Part shown: one piece after another, positions 33,161 to 37,888 of the stretch
Numbering within the stretch: the stretch's first letter is position 1
How the letters are laid out: each line of letters starts with the position of its first letter
From: UBA4735 sp036569845
Lineage (GTDB): Bacteria > Chloroflexota > Limnocylindria > P2-11E
Length of the DNA stretch: 37,888 nt
Assembly: GCA_036569845.1 (NCBI GenBank)
Contig: DATCPY010000066.1
Span: forward strand, 1 to 37,888
Direction: 5' to 3'
The notes under the pieces: generated by a model
What the model was told of the DNA's origin: nothing
Database searches by the model: none
Seen by the model: the letters and a program-made list of their open reading frames with translations, nothing else
Position numbers and translations under genes: made by a program

Positions 33161-35242
33161 ATGGCTTCAGCCGCACCTGATCGCATCCGCAACGTGGCGG
33201 TCACCGGCCACGGCGGCTCCGGCAAGACCACGCTCGTCGAGACGCTGCTGCATCTGATCGGCGCCACGGCACGCCTCGGCAAGGTCGACGACGGCACGAG
33301 CATCCTGGACACCGATCCCGAAGAGCACAAGCGCCGCATCACGATCAACATGGCCCTCGCCTCGTTCACCCACGACGGCACCAAGATCAACCTCCTCGAC
33401 ACCCCGGGGTTCGCCGACTTTGCCGGCGACCGTCATGCCGCTCTGCGCGTGGCCGATGCCGCGATCGTCCTGGTCGACGCGTCCGCAGGGGTGCAGGTCG
33501 GCACGCAGGCCGTTTGGGATGAGCTCGAGGAGACGAAGACGCCGCGGATCATCGTGGTCGGACGCCTCGACCGAGAGAATGCCGATTTCGACAACGTGCT
33601 GAAGCAGCTGCGCGAGGCGTACGGCATCAAGGTGGTGCCGCTGCACGTGCCCATCGGCGCGAAGGCGGACCTGGAGGCGACGATCGATCTCCTGCATGGG
33701 CAGATCCTCAAAGGCCCGAAGGACCCGATCGCCGAGCTCGGAGGCAACGAGAAGGAGCGGGTCGGCGACTACCAGCGGCAGCTCGTCGAGGCGATCGTCG
33801 AGACGAACGAGGACCTGATGAACCGCTACCTCGAGGGCAAGGAGATGACCTACGAGGAGCTGCGCGACGCGCTGCATGCGGCGGTGCGCACCGGCGACGT
33901 CGTGCCGGTCGTGGCGTCGTCGGCCGTCAAGCGCGTCGGCTTCGCCGGGCTGCTCTCGACGATCGTGCAGATGCTTCCCTCGCCCGCCGAGACCGGCGCG
34001 GTCGTCGGGACGGACGCGAACGGCAAGGAGATCGCGCGCAAGGTCTCACCGGACGAGAAGCTCTCGGCCTTCGTGTTCAAGACGCTCGCCGATCCTTTCG
34101 TCGGCAAGCTGAGCTACGTCCGGGTGTACAGCGGGACGCTGCACCACAACGCGCAGGTCTACGACGCGACGAAGAAGGAGACCGAGCGGGTCGGACAGAT
34201 CTTCTTCCTCCGCGGCAAGGAGCAGGAGCTCACGGAGGCCGTGACCGCCGGCGACATCTGCGCGGTGCCGAAGCTCGCGGCGTCCAACACGAATTCGACG
34301 CTCACCGACAAGGACGCGCCGATCCAGCTCGCGGCCATCGCCTTCCCCGAGCCATCCTTCAGCGTCGCCATCGAGCCCTCGAGCAAGGCCGACCTCGACA
34401 AGCTGGGCACCGCGCTCCACAAGCTCATCGACGAGGATCCGACGCTCCACGTACGGCGGGACGACGCGACGCACGAGACGATCCTGTCGGCCATCGGAGA
34501 GTCGGCGATCGAGGTCGCGGTGCACCATCTGAAGGACAAGTTCGGCGTGCAGGTCGACACGCGCACGCCGCGGGTGCCGTATCGCGAGTCGATCCGCACG
34601 AAGGCCTCGGCCCAGGGCCGGTACAAGCGGCAGACCGGCGGCCATGGCCAGTTCGGCGACGCGTGGCTCGAGATCGAGCCGCTGCCTGCTGGAAGCGGGG
34701 TCGTATACGCCACGCGCGTCGTGGGTGGGTCCGTCCCGAAGAACTTCTTCCCGGCGGTGGAGAAGGGCGTCCGCGAGCAGGCCGAGAAGGGCGTCATCGC
34801 CGGGTACCCGCTCTCGGACTTCAAGGCCACGCTCTTCGACGGCTCGTTCCACCAAGTCGACTCGAGCGAGATGTCGTTCAAGATCGCCGGGTCGCTCGCG
34901 CTCCAAAACTGCGTGAAAGAAGCGCAGCCGTACCTGCTCGAGCCCATCGTCGACCTCGAGGTGCTCGTGCCCGAGGATCAGATGGGCGACGTGCTGTCGG
35001 ACCTCAACTCACGCCGCGGGCGGGTGCTCGGGATGGAGAGCGCCGGGTCCGGACATCAGCGGATCAAGGCGCACGTCCCGCTGGCCGAGACGTTCCGCTA
35101 CGCGACCGACCTCCGCTCGATGACCGGCGGACGCGGCACCTTCACCTCGAAGTTCCTCGCCTACGAGCAGTGCCCGGCCCATATCGCCGAGAAGGTGATC
35201 GCCGCACACGAGACGGCCGAGGAGCCGGCGGCGGCGCACTAG
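33161..35242 (+). CDS. Elongation factor G paralogue (FusA2-like)
   Basis: A 693-residue EF-G-like GTPase with all five EF-G domains. The P-loop is GHGGSGKT (16-23), switch I is RRITINMALASF, and G3 is DTPGF (80-84). The G4 motif, normally NKxD, reads GRLD at 134-137, so guanine recognition is altered. Domain IV contains QTGGHGQFGDAWLEIEPL in part, and domain V follows (VPEDQMGDVLSDLNSRRGRV). The divergence from housekeeping EF-G (HGGSGKT instead of HIDAGKT) marks it as a second EF-G, of the kind found in Chloroflexota and Actinobacteria, whose role is unsettled. It stands alone and not in the str operon. Its stop overlaps the convergent kinase stop on CTAG. Confidence 0.92.
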   Translation: MASAAPDRIRNVAVTGHGGSGKTTLVETLLHLIGATARLGKVDDGTSILDTDPEEHKRRITINMALASFTHDGTKINLLDTPGFADFAGDRHAALRVADAAIVLVDASAGVQVGTQAVWDELEETKTPRIIVVGRLDRENADFDNVLKQLREAYGIKVVPLHVPIGAKADLEATIDLLHGQILKGPKDPIAELGGNEKERVGDYQRQLVEAIVETNEDLMNRYLEGKEMTYEELRDALHAAVRTGDVVPVVASSAVKRVGFAGLLSTIVQMLPSPAETGAVVGTDANGKEIARKVSPDEKLSAFVFKTLADPFVGKLSYVRVYSGTLHHNAQVYDATKKETERVGQIFFLRGKEQELTEAVTAGDICAVPKLAASNTNSTLTDKDAPIQLAAIAFPEPSFSVAIEPSSKADLDKLGTALHKLIDEDPTLHVRRDDATHETILSAIGESAIEVAVHHLKDKFGVQVDTRTPRVPYRESIRTKASAQGRYKRQTGGHGQFGDAWLEIEPLPAGSGVVYATRVVGGSVPKNFFPAVEKGVREQAEKGVIAGYPLSDFKATLFDGSFHQVDSSEMSFKIAGSLALQNCVKEAQPYLLEPIVDLEVLVPEDQMGDVLSDLNSRRGRVLGMESAGSGHQRIKAHVPLAETFRYATDLRSMTGGRGTFTSKFLAYEQCPAHIAEKVIAAHETAEEPAAAH

Positions 35243-36162
35243 TCCTTGCGCGCGAGCTCGAGCGTTCGCGCCGCCACTATCTCGAGGTTCGCGTGGTCGC
35301 CACGCTCCGCGAACCATTCCTGATTCGACACGGCGATCCGGAGCTCGTAGCAGCGGAGGCGCTCTGCGAAATGCTCGACGACCGTCCCGGTCGCGGCGTA
35401 GTGGGCCTGGGCGGCGCCCGCGAAGTCGATGCCGGCCCATTGGGGGTACCACGGCTGCCAGAACGTGAGCCACGCGATGTCATAGACGAAGTCGCCGATG
35501 AAGCTGCTTCCCCAGTCGAGCACCGCCGTCACCCGCGAACCATCGACCAAGACATTGCGATGCAGGAGATCGCTGTGGACGAGGTACCGGAGCGGCGGCG
35601 AGAACGGGAGGAGCTCAAGCATTCGCGCGACTCCCGTTTCGAATGCGGCGAGGCCCACCGGCGAACCTGCTACTGCCGATCGCCAGCGCGGGATGCCACC
35701 GAGCATCACGTACTCCCACGTCGGATCGACACCCTGCCCACGACTGTCCCAGTACCCGAACCCCGTCGTGGACGAGAGATCGACCTCTCTGATCGCGTCG
35801 AGCACTCCGAGGAGGCTCGGGAGCGTCTGGCGCATCGCGATCGCGCCGATCTTGTCGATGATCCCGCCGGGAACGAAGTCCGAGACCGCGAACCAGTGGC
35901 CGAACGCCTCGCCGATCTCGTGAACCTGCGGGACGGGCAGCCGGGGTGACGCGTGACGAGACACAAAAGCGTCGCGCTCGTATGCCTCACGCACTGGTCC
36001 GAACCGCACGACCCGCTCGGCCTGCCCATCGGTGAATCGGTAGGTGCTCGACCACAGACCCTGCTCCGCAACCGGACCCACGCCACTGATCCCGCTGCCG
36101 TAGCGGCGGCGGAGGAACTCGGCGGCTTCGGGAAGGGCGACCTTGACGGGGACCCATACCAC
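35239..36162 (-). CDS. APH-family phosphotransferase (aminoglycoside/choline kinase-like)
   Basis: A 307-residue protein-kinase-like small-molecule kinase. The catalytic loop LVHSDLLHRNVLV (about 193-205) has the HxDxxxxN pattern, and AVLDWGSSFIGD holds the metal-binding Asp. The N-lobe includes GLWSSTYRF and ERVVRFGPVREAYERDAFV. Substrates in this family include aminoglycosides, choline, homoserine and sugars; the sequence does not decide, and resistance should not be assumed. The GTG at 36162 was chosen because it lies just after the ndh stop; the frame is open further upstream inside ndh. It follows ndh by 11 bases. Confidence 0.87.
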   Translation of the reverse strand: MVWVPVKVALPEAAEFLRRRYGSGISGVGPVAEQGLWSSTYRFTDGQAERVVRFGPVREAYERDAFVSRHASPRLPVPQVHEIGEAFGHWFAVSDFVPGGIIDKIGAIAMRQTLPSLLGVLDAIREVDLSSTTGFGYWDSRGQGVDPTWEYVMLGGIPRWRSAVAGSPVGLAAFETGVARMLELLPFSPPLRYLVHSDLLHRNVLVDGSRVTAVLDWGSSFIGDFVYDIAWLTFWQPWYPQWAGIDFAGAAQAHYAATGTVVEHFAERLRCYELRIAVSNQEWFAERGDHANLEIVAARTLELARKD

Positions 36163-36173
36163 GACGAGGAACG

Positions 36174-37420
36174 TTACGGCGTATCCGCGACGATGCGCGT
36201 GAAGAAGTAAGACAGGATCCATTCGAGCAGCAGTGATGCGCGGTTGCGCACGCCGAGGAGCTGAGTGAGGTAGTTCACGCGCCACACGGTCCACGCCGGC
36301 AGGCCGCTCAGCACGACATGACCGTACTTCGCGAGCTCCGCGCCGGCGTGCGTGCGGCCGAGGGCAACAAGGTCACCCTTCCGCTTGTAGACGTACGGCT
36401 CGAGCTGCTCGCCGCGGACCAAGTGCGCGAGGTTCCGCGCGACCGCCGGCGCCTCGAGCACGGCGACCTGCGCGAGCTGTGGCAGCGGCTTGCCCTGGTA
36501 CTCGAAGAACGCCGCGTCGCCGAACGACAGGAGGTCGTCGCGGCCGTCGGCGCGGAACGTCCGGTCCACGACGAGGCGCTTGTCCTTCGCGAGCGTGACG
36601 CCGGCGAGCCCGGCGATCAGCGGATGCGCGCGGACGCCGCCGGCCCACACGATCGTCCCACCGCGGAACTGCTTGCCGTCCTTGGTCCGCACGATGCCCT
36701 CGCCGACCTCCGAGACGAACGTCTTCAGGACGACGGTGACGCGCTGCTTCGCCAGCTGGGTCATCGCGATGTGGGCGAGGCGCTCGTCCATCGCGAGGAG
36801 CACCCGATCCCCAGCGTCGACGAGCGTGATCTTCGCGTCGCGCGCGAGGTCGAGCTCCGGGTACATCCGTCGCAGCGAGTGATCCATCAGATCCCGCAGT
36901 GACGCGGCCAGCTCCACGCCCACCGGCCCCGCGCCGATGATCACGAACGACAGGAGCGCCTTTCGCCGCTCGGCGTCGGTCTCCCGCGCGGCGTTCTCCA
37001 CGGTCTCGAGGATCCGCTTGCGGACCATCATCCCGTCGGCCAGGGTCTTCGTCGCCAGCGCGTGCTGGGCGACGCCCGGGATCCCGAAGTCGTTCGTCAC
37101 GCTGCCCGGCACGAGCACGAGGTGGTCATACGTGAAGTCGCCATCGGCCGTGCGGACGCTCCGGCGCTCGAGGTCGACGCCCTCGACGTCCGTCTCGACG
37201 AATCGCTGCCGCATGTGGGCGATCGGGAGGCGCAGCGGGTACGCGACGGCGTGCGGCGGAAGCTCACCGGTGGCGACCTGGTAGAGAAGCGGCGTGAAGA
37301 GGTGGTAGTTGTTCCGATCCAGGAGCGTGAGCTCGACCTCGCCCGGTCGCAGCAGGCCCTCGAGCCGCGGACCAGATGCAGGCCGGCGAATCCCCCGCCG
37401 ACGACGACGATCTTCTTCAT
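36174..37420 (-). CDS. ndh: Type II NADH dehydrogenase (NAD(P)/FAD-dependent), frameshifted near the N-terminus
   Basis: A single-subunit NADH:quinone oxidoreductase on the inner membrane face. The gene starts at ATG 37420 with MKKIVVVGGGFAGLHLVRG, the FAD-binding GxGxxG strand. The rest continues in another frame from GLLRPGEVELTLLDRNNYHLF, so one base is missing at about 37358-37368. The NADH-binding motif VIIGAGPVGVELAASL, ATG-like GGTIVWAGGVRA and SFGDAAFF (second FAD motif) are intact. The C-terminal hydrophobic stretch (LLLEWILSYFFTRIV) fits membrane attachment. Restored, it would have about 415 residues, normal for the family. A sequencing error or a recent mutation both fit. Start overlaps the TPR gene as TGATG. 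Confidence 0.85.
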
Positions 37421-37888
37421 CAGTTCGGCCGCACAGCCGTCTCGACCCGCGCCAGCTCGTGCAGGTACGCCTGGGTGATCGGGTCGTCGGCGTCGAGCTC
37501 GGTCGCGAGGGCCAGCCGCTCGCGCGCCGCGTCGAGATTCCCGGCACGAAGCTGCGCGAAGCCCGCGTCCGCCAGGTATCCGGCATCGGTCGGCCGCAGC
37601 TGGGCGGCGGCGTCAAGCAACGGGATCGCGTCGGCCGTCCGTTCGGCCATCAGCAGTGCGACGCCGAGCTCGTGCAGGGCATCAGGCTGATCCGGCCAGA
37701 GCTCGAGCACCCGCTTGAATGCGCGCTCGGCACTGAGGCCATCGCCACTGCGCCGGGCGATGAGCCCGATCGCGAAATGCGCCTCCCAGAGCTCCGGCTC
37801 GGCGGCGACGATCTGGTCGAGCTCCGCCTTCGCGGCCGCGAGCCCGCTGTCGGGACCGGCGACCGCGGCGTGGCCGGCGCGCTCGAGC
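37420..37888 (-). CDS. TPR-repeat protein, 5' part beyond the window
   Basis: The frame is open from the window edge to TGA at 37420, so only the last 155 residues are visible. They form tetratricopeptide repeats: AELDQIVAAEPELWEAHFAIG, then AFKRVLELWPDQPDALHELG, LLDAAAQLRPTDAGYLADAG and RLALATELDADDPITQAYLH, each about 34 residues apart with the small-large TPR pattern. TPRs are protein-interaction scaffolds, and the function is open. It precedes ndh with a TGATG overlap, so the two are co-translated. Confidence 0.8.
   Translation of the reverse strand, partial: LERAGHAAVAGPDSGLAAAKAELDQIVAAEPELWEAHFAIGLIARRSGDGLSAERAFKRVLELWPDQPDALHELGVALLMAERTADAIPLLDAAAQLRPTDAGYLADAGFAQLRAGNLDAARERLALATELDADDPITQAYLHELARVETAVRPN

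Noticed and set aside
35239..36162. Aminoglycoside resistance gene
   Set aside because: Only the general APH fold is visible; the family has many non-resistance kinases and there is no mobile-element context.

Overview
The window is a GC-rich, almost fully coding piece of bacterial chromosome with 40 supported protein genes and no rRNA, tRNA, CRISPR array or phage. The gene mix suggests a member of the Chloroflexota or a neighbouring monoderm phylum: RNase J with PNPase, YlxR, an archaeal-type aspartate-semialdehyde dehydrogenase, an EF-G paralogue, a RodZ-like protein with Ig-like domains, and Flp pilins. The phylum is inferred from gene content, not from a database search.

Left part (1-5.7 kb): a tyrosine recombinase runs in from the edge. 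It is followed on the minus strand by a tandem-domain nucleotide cyclase, a CYTH protein, a NiaP-like transporter and asd. A plus-strand lipoprotein of unknown function comes next. Middle (5.7-20.3 kb): one long minus-strand chain starts at rpsO. It runs rpsO, pnp, an ALG5-like glycosyltransferase, a ChbG/HpnK-type deacetylase, a methyltransferase, a family-4 uracil-DNA glycosylase, RNase J, ftsK, rodZ-like, pgsA, pncC (cinA C-terminal), a methyltransferase, hom and lysC. Junctions overlap or leave at most 29 bases. With asd nearby, the aspartate-family amino acid pathway is grouped here. A plus-strand MFS exporter (20.4-21.6 kb) diverges from rpsO, with a perfect inverted repeat in its promoter spacer.

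Right-middle (21.6-30.8 kb): the classical nusA-ylxR-infB-rbfA-nrnA-truB-ribF operon, minus strand, with a methyltransferase inserted between nrnA and truB, a GT-C membrane glycosyltransferase between truB and ribF, and a small monooxygenase-fold protein at its end. A structured leader with a terminator-like hairpin precedes nusA. Right end (30.8-37.9 kb): two tandem Flp pilin genes (one frameshifted), ruvA, ruvC and yebC on the minus strand, a divergent EF-G paralogue, then an APH-type kinase, a frameshifted type II NADH dehydrogenase and a TPR protein cut by the edge.

The most unusual signal is at the gene starts. Four core genes (lysC, the ALG5-like glycosyltransferase, ribF, ylxR) have no ATG, GTG or TTG that could give a complete protein. 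At each, family alignment and a Shine-Dalgarno-like stretch point to a non-canonical codon (CTG, GTC, ATA and GTT respectively) at or just after the stop codon of the gene upstream. This may be relaxed start-codon choice at translationally coupled junctions and is the main thing to test.
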